Source: Eremothecium cymbalariae DBVPG#7215 (lineage: Eukaryota; Ascomycota; Saccharomycetes; Saccharomycetales; Saccharomycetaceae). From it: a stretch of 64,000 bases of DNA. Position 1 is the stretch's first letter. The number at the start of each line of letters is the position of its first letter. Under the pieces are notes generated by a model. That model ran no database searches. It was not told where the DNA came from and was given only the letters and a program-made list of their open reading frames with translations. Both the position numbers and the translations under genes were made by a program. The DNA is taken from positions 744,001 through 808,000 of the forward strand of contig NC_016455.1 in the NCBI RefSeq assembly GCF_000235365.1, in the 5' to 3' direction. Of the stretch, positions 40,580 to 50,600 are shown piece by piece.

Positions 40580-41071
40580 TTAACCAACACGCTTGATCAG
40601 GTGAAGACCACTCTCAGATTCTACAACTTGGCTCACTTCACCCACTTTTAAACTGAAAGCAGCCCTTTCAAACCCAGGCTGCATTTCGCCTCTGCCAAAA
40701 AACCCTAAATCACCTCCCCTCTTGTAAGACGAACAGTCACTCCTCTCATGGGCAAGATCCTCAAACTTCTCCCCATTTTCATACCGTTCTGCGTACTTCT
40801 CCAACTCCTTCAGAGCTTCCTCCTTAGTAAGTGTAATGGTTTCATTGCGGTGCGATGAAGGTCTACGAGACCCATCATGCTTGATGAGCAGGTGCAAACA
40901 CCTAACCTTCAATGGGTTCTCAACTAAGTACTGCTCCAACTTGGCACTATCTGTACCCTCTGGAAGTTCCCACTGGGACTGCATTGTCTCTGGGTTGAAG
41001 AAGTACTCACGTTTCCGCGACTTACTAAATTTCACAACCCATGGCTCCGATAGCCCATTATCCACAGACAT
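40580..41071 (-). CDS. ESS1: Ess1, Pin1-type peptidyl-prolyl isomerase
   Basis: A 163-aa parvulin (S. cerevisiae 170). Ess1 isomerises phospho-Ser/Thr-Pro bonds in the RNA polymerase II C-terminal repeat and so acts in termination. The WW domain is at residues 8-42 (EPWVVKFSKSRKREYFFNPE and QWELPEG). The PPIase domain starts at VRCLHLLIKHDGSRRPSSHR, the basic patch that binds phosphate. It continues with RSDCSSYKRGGDLGFFGRGE and ends GEVSQVVESESGLHLIKRVG. Confidence 0.97.
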   Translation of the reverse strand: MSVDNGLSEPWVVKFSKSRKREYFFNPETMQSQWELPEGTDSAKLEQYLVENPLKVRCLHLLIKHDGSRRPSSHRNETITLTKEEALKELEKYAERYENGEKFEDLAHERSDCSSYKRGGDLGFFGRGEMQPGFERAAFSLKVGEVSQVVESESGLHLIKRVG

Positions 41072-42296
41072 TATCCTTAGATATCAAATAAAGTTTCTGC
41101 TCCGTCAGCTTCTATTCTGGTCGTCTTTAACTTGCGAGAAGTAAGGAACCAACAGAATTTGTATGTTCTTTCCCTCGTGTCTGAATCTGAACAGAATTCT
41201 GGGAAAAGCCACGACGTTTCTTTACACAACCGATAAGATGACGAATGCGAATGGAGAGAACGAAGGCCAGCATCCCACCTCCCCACCTCCCTACTCCTTC
41301 GCTAATTACGCAACCTCTCACATATACAATGGGCTCAGCTGAGGGACGCTTCAATCCTTATACAGAGATTCCCCGTAACCCTAATCGGTTTTAGTCTATA
41401 TCTACTCTACTACTTATACTCCTTTAGACGACTCCTCCCATAAGGTACACACACGTGATACTGACCAACCCAACCCCAGACTTCTGGCATTGTGCAACTA
41501 GTCCATGTACGTATATATCTCTAGAACCAAATTTCATACCACACGCCTATGACACGATCGTAGGGCAAACGTGCCAACCCTTCCCTTGTAGTATTAGTTT
41601 AGAGGTTCGAAATGAGACCCAGTCGTCTACGACGTCGCTAGCAGAAGAGCAATGACACTTCCCGCAAATACGACACACACTGCCGTTCAAGAAAAGAACC
41701 GGAGCACAGTAAAGTATTAGCCAAATAGCTAGTTGTGTTTAGTTCTAGGTGGTTCAGTTAATAGCAGTCTCAAGTATATTACATCGCCAAGAAAATAGGA
41801 ATTGGGCACCTCAGCGACGGTGTATCGCAAGTTTCAAACCAAATGAAACCACTGAACACCAAGCCTAAAAATCTTCTTGAATGGTGCTTCACTGGAGCAT
41901 ATAAGGCGCTCCTCGTAGTAAGGGTGGTTTGCATTGTCCGAACAAGTGTTCTTGATCTGCGGAGATCCCACGAGGCCGTTTCGCAGCACCTTCTTATCAT
42001 CCACAGGCTTCATATGCATTCTTCGCTCGAGCATAATGACAAGGCGATGTTCGATTCTATACTAGTAGTTATACTATATGATACTATGTATTTAATGTCC
42101 TTCTGTGCAGTTTTAGATGGCAGTATATACACATGCACAAAAGGCCTGGCTCTCGAGCAGAGTCAAAAACGTTATTCTCCTTGGAGAAATCCTCGAGAGG
42201 CTGCCTCCGTAATTTGATGGCAAAACGAACCGCACCGGGACTCCTCCAAGGAGTGACCAGGAATGACAGATAGCACTTACGTCTCAGTTCCCACAT

Positions 42297-42327
<31 letters not shown>

Positions 42328-42440
42328 ATGTGTGTGTATTATATACATTCATCCCAGCGTAACTTTGTGATATTAAAGGTGTATTGTAGCTTTAAGACTA
42401 CATATAAGAACAGAAAATCGGTGCCAAGCTAAAGGGAAAT
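41072..42440. other. Divergent gap between ESS1 and ADE3
   Basis: 1.37 kb. It has a GAGTCA (42162-42167; TGACTC on the other strand, the Gcn4/Bas1 core) about 275 bp before ADE3, several short palindromes (for example TTCTCCTTGGAGAA near 42175), and a (TA)n tract at about 42297-42315. A 66-codon minus-strand ATG frame (41834-42034) resembles nothing I know. No tRNA is seen. Confidence 0.5.
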
Positions 42441-45266
42441 ATGGTATTGATTGATGGTAAGGGTATTGCCGCTACGATCCGTGATGAGATCGCAAGGGAA
42501 GTTCTTGAACTAAGGAAGATTCATGAATCTTTCAAGCCTACTTTGACAATTTTTCAGGTTGGTAATAGACAAGATTCAAGTACTTATGTGCGAATGAAAA
42601 GAAAAGCAGCTGCAGAGGCAGGTATCACAGTTAATTTCATTCAGTTGGAAGATGGTATTGGTGAGGAAGAATTGCTGTTGCAGATTGACGCGCATAATGC
42701 AGACCCGAGTGTACATGGTATTCTTATCCAATTGCCTCTTCCAAAGTCAATTGACGAAGATAAGGTAACTTCGCGTGTGTTGCCTTCGAAGGACGTTGAT
42801 GGATTTGGATCGTTTAACATTGGAGAGTTGAACAAACGGCGCGGAAAGCCATTTTTCCATCCGTGTACTCCTGAAGGTATTATTGAATTGCTAAAAAGAT
42901 CAGATGTGAAGATTGCGGGATCTAAGGCGGTTGTTATTGGGAGATCAGACATAGTAGGAGCGCCTGTGGCTTGCCTATTACGGGCCCTCGATGCCACTGT
43001 AACTGTACTACATTCTAAATCCCGCGATATTCCTCAATATTGCGCGTCTGCAGATATTGTAATTGTGGCAATTGGTAGACCTGAGTTTGTCAAAGGCGAA
43101 TGGTTTGATGGCAACTCTAATGTTGTCGTTATTGATGTCGGAACGAATTTTGTAGAAGACGTTACTAAAAAATCCGGTTTCAGGTGTGTTGGAGACGTTG
43201 AATTCTCTAAGACCAAAGATGCAGTAAGGATGATCACTCCTGTTCCAGGTGGTGTGGGGCCTATGACTGTAGCTATGCTAATGCGGAATTCTTTTATTGC
43301 TGCTAAACGTTGTATGGAACAGCCTCGTGGGTTCAAGCCTTTGTCGTTAAACTTATTGAAGCCAGTTCCATCTGATTTTGAGATCTCTAGAGCACAAAAA
43401 CCCAAAAAAATCACAACTATTGCCCAGGAAGCTGGTATTCTGCCATCTGAGTTGGAACTTTATGGCGATGCAAAGGCAAAGGTAAAGTTGGATCTTCTAA
43501 AGAGACTTGGTCATCGCGAAAATGGTAAGTACGTCCTTGTCGCTGGTATAACCCCAACACCGTTGGGTGAGGGCAAGTCTACCACTACAGTTGGTCTAGT
43601 ACAAGCTTTAGCTGCTCACTTGAACAAAATTGCTTTTGCGAATGTCCGCCAGCCGTCAATGGGTCCAACTTTTGGCATTAAAGGCGGTGCAGCTGGCGGT
43701 GGTTACTCTCAAGTTATTCCAATGGACGAGTTTAACTTACACGTCACGGGAGACATTCACGCCATCTCCATGGCTAACAATTTGTTGGCAGCTGCTATCG
43801 ACACTAGAATGTTTCATGAGTCTACCCAAAAGGATGCTGCACTATACAAAAGACTAGTTCCTGCCAAAAGTGGCATTAGAAAGTTCACACCCTGTATGTT
43901 GCGGAGGTTAAAGAAACTTGGTATTGAAAAAACTAACCCTGATGATTTAACTGCAGAAGAAATCACTAAATTTGCAAGGTTGGACATTGAACCAGAATCC
44001 ATTACTTGGAAACGTGTGGTTGACTGTAACGATAGATTCTTAAGAGGTATTAACATCGGGGAGGCGCCAACCGAGCGTGGGTTTACCAGAAAAACCGGGT
44101 TTGATATCTCTGTAGCATCAGAGTGTATGGCTATCTTGGCCTTATCAAACTCCCTTGAGGACTTGAGAGAGAGATTGGGCAAAATTGTAGTTGCAACCTC
44201 GAAGAATGGTGTACCAATAACTTGCGAAGATATCGGTTGTGCGGGAGCTATGACAGCCCTAATGAAGGATGCGATCAAACCAAATATCATGCAAACTTTG
44301 GAAGGGACTCCCGTGTTCGTGCATGCAGGGCCATTTGCGAATATTTCTATTGGTGCTAATTCAGTATTGGCTGACAAAATGGCATTAAAGTTGGCTGGAG
44401 TTGATCCATCTTTATCAGATGATGAGAAAAGAGAGAAGCATGGTAAATTTGTGACCGAAGCTGGTTTTGATTTTACAATGGGAGGCGAAAGATTCTTAAA
44501 CATCAAATGCAGGTCAAGTGGGTTAATCCCTGATGTGGTTGTTATAGTTGCCACTGTTAGAGCGTTAAAGGTACACGGCGGTGGCACAGAAGTCAAAACA
44601 GGTGCCCCATTGCCTGCTGAGTACCTAAACGAAGACATTGAACTAACGACAAAGGGATGTGCTAACTTGGCTAAACACATATCCAATGTAAGGGCTTATG
44701 GGTTACCAGTGGTGGTTGCCATTAATAGAATGTCTTCTGATACTGAACTAGAACACCAAATAATTAGACAAGAATCGATTAAAGCTGGTGCTGTAGATGC
44801 AATTGTGTCAAACCATTGGGAAGAAGGCGGAAAGGGCGCTGTTGCACTTGCGGAAGGTGTGATCAAAGCCGCAGAATTACCACATCATGATTTCCAATTC
44901 CTATACAAAACTGAGGGGTCCTCCATCGAGGATAAGATTGGTTCAATTGCCAAAGTTATGTATGGCGCTGAAGGGGTTGAATTTTCTCCAGAAGCTCAAA
45001 GAAAGGTTGATCTATACACTAAACAGGGTTTCTGCAACTTACCGATCTGCATTGCCAAGACGCAATACTCTCTTTCCCACGATGCAAACTTAAAGGGTGT
45101 TCCAACAGGCTTCAAATTTCCAGTCAGGGACATCAAAGCTTCAATCGGAGCAGGTTATTTGTATGCGCTAGCTGCAGAAATGCAGACAATTCCTGGGCTA
45201 CCAACACATTGTGGATTTATGAACATAGAACTCAACGACGACGGGGAAATAGACGGTATGTTCTGA
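42441..45266 (+). CDS. ADE3: Ade3, cytoplasmic C1-tetrahydrofolate synthase
   Basis: A 941-aa trifunctional enzyme (S. cerevisiae Ade3 946). Residues 1 to about 300 are the methylene-THF dehydrogenase/methenyl-THF cyclohydrolase: YVRMKRKAAAEAGI, DGFGSFNIGEL, VIGRSDIVGAPVACLL and TPVPGGVGPMTVAML. The rest is the ATP-dependent formyl-THF synthetase with nucleotide motif TPTPLGEGKSTTTVGL (about 370) and RQPSMGPTFGIKGGAAGGGY. It supplies one-carbon units for purines and methionine. The start MVLIDGKGIAATIR has no mitochondrial leader, so it is Ade3 and not the mitochondrial Mis1; its neighbours match YGR203W-YGR205W. Confidence 0.96.
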   Translation: MVLIDGKGIAATIRDEIAREVLELRKIHESFKPTLTIFQVGNRQDSSTYVRMKRKAAAEAGITVNFIQLEDGIGEEELLLQIDAHNADPSVHGILIQLPLPKSIDEDKVTSRVLPSKDVDGFGSFNIGELNKRRGKPFFHPCTPEGIIELLKRSDVKIAGSKAVVIGRSDIVGAPVACLLRALDATVTVLHSKSRDIPQYCASADIVIVAIGRPEFVKGEWFDGNSNVVVIDVGTNFVEDVTKKSGFRCVGDVEFSKTKDAVRMITPVPGGVGPMTVAMLMRNSFIAAKRCMEQPRGFKPLSLNLLKPVPSDFEISRAQKPKKITTIAQEAGILPSELELYGDAKAKVKLDLLKRLGHRENGKYVLVAGITPTPLGEGKSTTTVGLVQALAAHLNKIAFANVRQPSMGPTFGIKGGAAGGGYSQVIPMDEFNLHVTGDIHAISMANNLLAAAIDTRMFHESTQKDAALYKRLVPAKSGIRKFTPCMLRRLKKLGIEKTNPDDLTAEEITKFARLDIEPESITWKRVVDCNDRFLRGINIGEAPTERGFTRKTGFDISVASECMAILALSNSLEDLRERLGKIVVATSKNGVPITCEDIGCAGAMTALMKDAIKPNIMQTLEGTPVFVHAGPFANISIGANSVLADKMALKLAGVDPSLSDDEKREKHGKFVTEAGFDFTMGGERFLNIKCRSSGLIPDVVVIVATVRALKVHGGGTEVKTGAPLPAEYLNEDIELTTKGCANLAKHISNVRAYGLPVVVAINRMSSDTELEHQIIRQESIKAGAVDAIVSNHWEEGGKGAVALAEGVIKAAELPHHDFQFLYKTEGSSIEDKIGSIAKVMYGAEGVEFSPEAQRKVDLYTKQGFCNLPICIAKTQYSLSHDANLKGVPTGFKFPVRDIKASIGAGYLYALAAEMQTIPGLPTHCGFMNIELNDDGEIDGMF

Positions 45267-45408
45267 ATTTCCCATCTGCCCCCCTCCCAACCTACGCTCA
45301 ATTGCTTTTATCTTATTTTAGACAGGTAGACAACAGAATAAAACCTCATAACAATTAAATATCAACAGCTATAAACTATCTTGAAAAAATAAACTTTAAA
45401 AATATAAT

Positions 45409-46398
45409 CTAAAGTTTAGCATCTGGTTTCTCATCATCCATGTTGTAAACCACAAGAGCACCCTGCAAAGCAGTAATCTTCTTTTCCTTGGTTACAGAAT
45501 CGTACCATTCACTTTTCATAACGTGAAGACCGTCATTGGATTCTTCATTGGTGATACGTAAGTACATTTCATTTGACATCGATGGGCTTTGATGGAAGTA
45601 GATGGAATGGTCCATTGAAACGCTTATTTTGCAATTAAATAACGGTAATCCGTAGAAATAAGGTAGGGAAAGCAAGAAGTATGCATCTGAGTAATATGAT
45701 ATCGCAAGGTAGTTGGCACGATGGTCGTTCAAGAACGTTAACTTTTCGCCAGCGGGACGTCTCAGACTCTCATTATTAGTTATACTGTTTCTCAACTTTA
45801 TGAAGTAGTTAAGCTCTTCATGTTTGCGCTCCCCACTAAAGAAATCCTTTGGGAGCCAGTACTTGGCAGGTCCCTTATCCAATGCAGTTGCAATCGTGCC
45901 CTGGGCTTCCTTGGACTCCTTGCTTTCCCCATTATTAGGATCGTCCAAATATTTACGTAACAGAGTCGAACCAACATCAAACTTATCCTTATCAGGCACC
46001 GCTATCCGCCCAACATTCTGTAAATTAGGAGGACCAAGCTCCCGCTGTCTAGAAAACACCCAGTTGGATATAAAGATCAACTTATCATCTTGAAACGCTT
46101 TCACTTGTTTATGGGTGAAATTCCGCCCTTCCCTTAAAGGCTCCACATTATAAATGATTGGAATCGTAGGATCCCCCCCCATCAAAAAGCTGCAATGCAT
46201 TGAAGCCGGCACAAAATCCTCAGACATCGTGTAAAAAGAAGCTAAAAGCGACTGTCCCACCATCGTACCTCCAAAAGTGACATTACTTGCTGCCGGTGCA
46301 ACCGGTCTATTAGCTGTAATAAACTTATTGACGGCCAATTGATTTAAATCCAATATAGCCTCCAGTGACCCTGCAGGTGGCTTCCGAAATATACCCAT
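45409..46398 (-). CDS. TES1: Tes1, peroxisomal acyl-CoA thioesterase
   Basis: A 329-aa protein from ATG 46398 (S. cerevisiae 349). It hydrolyses acyl-CoA to free fatty acid and CoA in peroxisomes and serves fatty-acid beta-oxidation. It has the double hot-dog thioesterase fold, with the N-terminal half at FGGTMVGQSLLASFYTMSED and FTHKQVKAFQDDKLIFISNW, and the C-terminal half at KISVSMDHSIYFHQ, the conserved DHS catalytic region. The last three residues AKL are a classic PTS1 peroxisomal signal. The frame is open four codons upstream without an ATG. Confidence 0.95.
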   Translation of the reverse strand: MGIFRKPPAGSLEAILDLNQLAVNKFITANRPVAPAASNVTFGGTMVGQSLLASFYTMSEDFVPASMHCSFLMGGDPTIPIIYNVEPLREGRNFTHKQVKAFQDDKLIFISNWVFSRQRELGPPNLQNVGRIAVPDKDKFDVGSTLLRKYLDDPNNGESKESKEAQGTIATALDKGPAKYWLPKDFFSGERKHEELNYFIKLRNSITNNESLRRPAGEKLTFLNDHRANYLAISYYSDAYFLLSLPYFYGLPLFNCKISVSMDHSIYFHQSPSMSNEMYLRITNEESNDGLHVMKSEWYDSVTKEKKITALQGALVVYNMDDEKPDAKL

Positions 46399-47022
46399 CT
46401 TTCTATCCAAATGAACCAGTGCTTGTGCCTCGAATGTTGGTGCTATATATGTGTGTGTGATTGGATGTCTGTCTGTCTTTCTTCCAATATTTATATATAT
46501 ACGTTGATTATAGCGACTTATAACCTTAAATACTTACAATCAGTCCTTCGCTTTCTTCAGTTCTGGATCAGAATAAAAGCATCTGCTTGTCAGATGCCAC
46601 AACTAATTAGTAAACTGGCTTGACGTAAAACAGGGGCTTGGTACATGCTTCATTGTACATGAAAGGCTTACATTGGGGAGCGCACCTTTACTAAACTCAA
46701 GGTTCTGTAGTTTTTAATTGTGTCATTAGTAGCTTAGACTTCGGTTACTTGACAAAAGCCGAGTGGAATACTGGGTTCTAGGTCTCTGGTAAAGGATCAC
46801 GATTCATTAAGTGAAGCCTGATAATGTAGGGCACTAGTAGTACGAAGAGTGTTGATTATTTATCGGGATATACGTCCCAATTTCCGGATATACGTTCAAT
46901 ATTGGGGAAAGTGTGGGTTATTTGAAACTTTGAACGTGCAAAATGTGCGGTTTTCTGGTAGCAAGGGCTGCTCAGGGCTAAAATACTTGAAGGTCTTCTT
47001 TATAAGGGTATAAGGTTCTCGG
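46399..47022. other. Divergent promoter region of TES1 and TDA10
   Basis: 624 bp. CGG-N14-CCG at 46742-46761 resembles an oleate-response element (Oaf1/Pip2) but has a mismatch to the full consensus. GGATATACGT is repeated at 46866-46875 and 46886-46895, 20 bp apart, so the copies face the same side of the helix roughly every two turns. No gene is seen. Confidence 0.4.
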
Positions 47023-47883
47023 ATGAGCTATTTGGTTGGTATAGAAGGATTGGTAAGCCAGTTTGTGGAGGCCAAGGCAGTTAGGCTACTCAAGGCACGA
47101 AGTAGAGACGTTAATGGAAGTTCCAGTCCCATTTTTATTCTTATTTCAGGTCCGCAGGGTTCTGGTAAGACTTATAATGCTACAAAGCTTTGTGAGCAGT
47201 TGAGGGGCAAGTTCAGAACTGTTGGGCTTTCGATCGATGATTTTTATTTGCCATACAATGCGCAGCAGGAAGTGAATAAACGGTTTAAGGACAACCCGTT
47301 GCTCCAGGGGCGTGGGATGCCTGGAACTCATGATTTGAAGTTGCTCAAGGGGGTTATTAGTCGGTTGGTTCAGAACGAAGGGATAGTAAAGCTTCCGAGA
47401 TATGACAAGTCGAAGTATGCTGGGAAGGGCGATCGTTTGCAGGTTACTCTGGATGTCAAACTACCGGTAGACTTTGTAATATTGGAAGGGTGGTTTTTAG
47501 GGTTTCAACCAGTTCCCCAAGAAGAACTACCCAAGTACAGTGATTTCTGTTCAGCTTTGGCTCTACAGCAAGTGAATGAATATTTGAAAGCTTATTCTGA
47601 TGCAATATGGCGTAATAAGCAGCTAGTCACCCTTGGTGTGGTTTTCGCTACAGATGACATGCAGAACGTGTATAGATGGAGGTTACAACAGGAACACGAA
47701 CTCATTAAAGTGCAGGGCACTGGGATGTCAGATGCAGAGGTGGTCAGTTTCTTGGACCGGTACTTTGTTGGTTATAGGGTTTATTACGAACGATTAGTCA
47801 GCGATCAGTCTCTAGGCAACACCAATAACATTACGATCGGACTAGATCTGCAACGAACAATTACTTATGTGAGCGAAAAGTAA
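47023..47883 (+). CDS. TDA10: Tda10, P-loop kinase of the glycerate kinase-like family
   Basis: A 286-aa ATP-binding protein (S. cerevisiae 290). The fold resembles phosphoribulokinase/pantothenate kinase and plant D-glycerate kinase. Walker A GPQGSGKT is at about 44-51, followed by LSIDDFYLPYNAQQEV, the acid-bearing substrate loop, then GRGMPGTHDLKLL and PRYDKSKYAGKGDR. FVILEGWFLGFQPV is the Walker B-like strand. The physiological substrate is not established. It is the YGR205W counterpart and lies in the expected place next to ADE3. Confidence 0.95.
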   Translation: MSYLVGIEGLVSQFVEAKAVRLLKARSRDVNGSSSPIFILISGPQGSGKTYNATKLCEQLRGKFRTVGLSIDDFYLPYNAQQEVNKRFKDNPLLQGRGMPGTHDLKLLKGVISRLVQNEGIVKLPRYDKSKYAGKGDRLQVTLDVKLPVDFVILEGWFLGFQPVPQEELPKYSDFCSALALQQVNEYLKAYSDAIWRNKQLVTLGVVFATDDMQNVYRWRLQQEHELIKVQGTGMSDAEVVSFLDRYFVGYRVYYERLVSDQSLGNTNNITIGLDLQRTITYVSEK

Positions 47884-47949
47884 ATAATATATATAACAAA
47901 GACTAAATAGCCTGGAAATTTAACGCTGTGTCTATGAATGGCATTCGAT

Positions 47950-48849
47950 TCATAGCTCCTGGTCTGATATATCCTCCCAGGGAATAATATACCTGGTCTG
48001 GAGCGTTTTGTCTTTAGTTCTGCTTGGTGCAGGCGGCCTGCTATGCAGCGGTGATGCAGACCTCTTACGAGTCACAACAAAACTGGGTGGTGGGGTTGAA
48101 GGCAAAGGCTTTTTGGCGATCTGTTCTTGCTGCTGTTGCTGCCGAACAAGGTACTCTTCTACACGTACCTGCCGTGTTGAAAGATGCTGCAATTCCTCGG
48201 ACATGTTCCCAAGGACCTCTGAAAACCTATCCATCTGGACCATCACGTTATAGAACACCTGCTGCGCAGATTGAAACTCCTTGAACCACTTGTTCTGCCG
48301 CGTTTCAAAGCTCTTGATGATCTTGGAAGAAAACTTGTCCATATCTGGCGTTAATTTTGAAGCTGCTACTACCGGCGGCAACGGTTTGTTAGCATTGGCA
48401 TTTTGTACAGAAACAACCGAATCAGAGATAACCTGCTTCATCTGAGATACAATCGATTCCTCTCTATCCTTTATTGCTTGGAATACGTCCTCCTTGAATG
48501 CTATATACACATCTTAAGTTAGTATCAGGAATGGTCACCAATAGACAACACTACTTATAAAACAAAAATAAAGGGTATGTTCCAGCAACCTACATTTTAA
48601 CTCATCATCAATCGTATTCTTCCAGCTCACCATGCTCTGCTGCGTCTCGTGCACCTCATTACAGCGCTGCTCCAACAAAGCTAATAAACTACTTGCCTTT
48701 TCTCGTAGATCAATCGATTCCATTTCCAGCTTTCCAGCCCATTCAAGAATTTGTTTATCTGTCTCATCCAACTGCTTCGCAGGCGAGCTGCCCATGTCAG
48801 TAGCACTTGTAGGTGGGGCAAGACCCATGCTCTCCTCATTTTCACTCAT
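47950..48849 (-). CDS. MER2: Mer2/Rec107, meiotic recombination initiator, with intron
   Basis: Exon 1 is 48849-48594 (ATG at 48849, MSENEESMG) and exon 2 is 48500-47950. The 93-nt intron joins phase 1 to give DDELK-S-FKEDVFQ. The product is 268 aa (S. cerevisiae Mer2 314). Mer2 forms the axis-bound Rec114-Mei4-Mer2 machinery needed for Spo11 double-strand breaks and is a target of Cdk and Cdc7. The protein has a central coiled-coil (TDKQILEWAGKLEMESIDLR, FQSAQQVFYNVMVQMDRFSE) and a Ser/Pro/Arg-rich tail. In S. cerevisiae MER2 is spliced in meiosis with help from Mer1; the motifs needed are present here. TDA10 and LSM8 flank it; YJR021C-YJR022W adjacency supports the identity. Confidence 0.9.
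48501..48593 (-). other. MER2 intron with Mer1 enhancer
   Basis: Read on the minus strand it begins GTAGGT (non-consensus; yeast standard GTATGT). It carries ATACCCTT, an exact match to the Mer1 enhancer AYACCCUY, at 48571-48578. The branch site TACTAAC is at 48518-48524, and it ends TATATAG at 48501. The 93-nt length is typical of short yeast introns, and removal restores one open frame. Confidence 0.9.
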
Positions 48850-49043
48850 CAAACCCGAGCTAGTCAATTCTGTATTCTCCTTTTGGTTTCTATAAAAGTT
48901 GGTGAAGTTAACCAAACTCCAAGATTTGTCGACATCGCGCGGGCCCCTTTCTAAGCTACTCCAAATTCTTTCTTGGTGATGATGAGTAGTTCACAAACCC
49001 ATAAGAAGTTGAGTAACTAGGCATAAGATCAAACGTTGGCGTC

Positions 49044-49367
49044 ATGTCCCCGCTGCTAAAGGACTTCTTGAACCGGCAGATCGTCGTGATTACTACAGAG
49101 GGTGATTGCTTCACAGCTACCTTAGAAGGGTATGACAAAACGACAAATCTGCTTCTGTCGAATGTGAAAGAGCGATTGACAGGGTCAAAAGTGGCTGGGT
49201 CATACTTGCTGCAAGGATCGCAGATAGTATGTTGTGGTCCTCTGGAGGGTTCAGAAGAGATAGGGCAAGAACACTTGCGAGAAATGGTTCAATTGAAAAA
49301 TACCAAAAACATGGTAGAAATGGAGCATATTGTCTGGTCCAAGGTGTGGGAATCTACGACGCACTGA
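49044..49367 (+). CDS. LSM8: Lsm8, U6 snRNA-binding Sm-like protein
   Basis: A 107-aa protein (S. cerevisiae 109). Lsm8 defines the nuclear Lsm2-8 ring that binds the 3' end of U6 snRNA. The Sm1 motif is LLKDFLNRQIVVITTEGDCF with TATLEGYDKTTNLLLSN; the Sm2 motif is GSYLLQGSQIVCCGPL. It is divergent from MER2 across a 194-bp gap, the same arrangement as YJR021C/YJR022W. Confidence 0.94.
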   Translation: MSPLLKDFLNRQIVVITTEGDCFTATLEGYDKTTNLLLSNVKERLTGSKVAGSYLLQGSQIVCCGPLEGSEEIGQEHLREMVQLKNTKNMVEMEHIVWSKVWESTTH

Positions 49368-49533
49368 CGATATCTTAGAACCAACTCGGAGAATAAATAG
49401 GCAAGTGCTGTGACTAAGTAAAGCTATAACCATATGTATAATAGATATGTTGTGTGTATGTATATATAGATATAGATATATATATATAATATACAGCACC
49501 TCTCGAGGGAAACTATGCATTAGTTGCGGTGTA

Positions 49534-50322
49534 TTACCGCTTTAAGTACTGCTTTTCTTCACCGATGCCACAGTCGGTGGGAATGCCCAAATTGTGCATC
49601 TTCACAGCGAGTTCCATGAGATAGTCAATGGCCTCGTTGTAAACTTTGGCCTTGTCAACGTTGGGGCCCCAAACGTAGATACCATGTCTTCTTACGATGA
49701 CAGCCGTGGAGGTTGGGTAATGGGCAAGGGCTTCCTGCAAACCATCCGTGAGGTCTTCCTCATGGGCAGTGTTTTCGATGATAGGAATGATTAGAGTATC
49801 AAAGAAGGATAGATTGATGTCCTTCCCTAAGCGTGGGTCTTTCTTGCCACTTGGAATTGCTTTAATTTGCTCTATGTTGGCGATCCGGAACTCCTTATCA
49901 AAGATCAACGAACACATAACCGCATGTTGAGAATGCGTATGGATCACAGCACCTGCATCACGTTTCCTATAGCATGACATGAAAAGCGGTGTACATGCAC
50001 TGGGCTTGTACAGCTCGGGAATCCGGATGTAGGACTCCGTAACAGGATCCATCACAAACATATCCTCAGGCTTCAATTGCTCCTTCTGCACACCTGACGG
50101 TGCTATGTAGATATGACCGGTAACAGGATGCTTTATAGAAATCCCGCCTCCAGTACCAGTAACCCAGTTATTATAGTAGAACAATTTGCAAAGGCTGCAA
50201 ATTAAATTCGAAGGGTGTCTAGGGTCATCCGAGCGTACCAACTCATCGGATCCCTGCATCCCATAACTCGTAGAAACATCCTTGGTATTCGATTTTTGGT
50301 CAGCACAAAAACAAGAGGCCAT
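49534..50322 (-). CDS. MDE1: Mde1, methylthioribulose-1-phosphate dehydratase
   Basis: A 262-aa enzyme from ATG 50322 (S. cerevisiae 244). It works in the methionine salvage pathway, dehydrating 5-methylthioribulose-1-phosphate. It has the class II aldolase fold, with [28 protein letters not shown], the zinc-binding [13 protein letters not shown] and [11 protein letters not shown]. The extra N-terminal residues ([15 protein letters not shown]) are longer than in S. cerevisiae; a later start is not excluded, but the next Met ([16 protein letters not shown]) lies well inside the frame. Confidence 0.95.
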   Translation of the reverse strand: MASCFCADQKSNTKDVSTSYGMQGSDELVRSDDPRHPSNLICSLCKLFYYNNWVTGTGGGISIKHPVTGHIYIAPSGVQKEQLKPEDMFVMDPVTESYIRIPELYKPSACTPLFMSCYRKRDAGAVIHTHSQHAVMCSLIFDKEFRIANIEQIKAIPSGKKDPRLGKDINLSFFDTLIIPIIENTAHEEDLTDGLQEALAHYPTSTAVIVRRHGIYVWGPNVDKAKVYNEAIDYLMELAVKMHNLGIPTDCGIGEEKQYLKR

Positions 50323-50600
50323 ATTCAAACTCTGCAGGTGCCTGATTTTATTTCCCAAGCCTTAAAAAGAAGCCTCTAATCCTCCTTTCCAATGAATAGC
50401 TCCATTTGTGAAGCTAGGAGCGCTCTTAAAAAGTTTTGAAGTTCAGCACTTTTTCAACTTTATATAATGAAACGGTAGAAATCCAGACGTTGTCGCAGCG
50501 CCAACAAAAGGAACACACATGGTGGCTGTAATAGTTTAGAACGCCTATATAGATGTGTCAGAGATCATTGTAAATATTTTAGAAACACTACATGTTGATT

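Noticed and set aside
41598..41615. GGTTCGAAATGAG as a tRNA B box
   Set aside because: It does not continue to the required TCC, and there is no A box or acceptor stem at the right distance.
41834..42034. 66-codon minus-strand frame with ATG between ESS1 and ADE3
   Set aside because: No recognisable family and within the range of chance; kept only as a note.
46383..46390. TTCCGAAA as a CDEIII core
   Set aside because: It lies inside the TES1 coding sequence with no CDEI or CDEII nearby.
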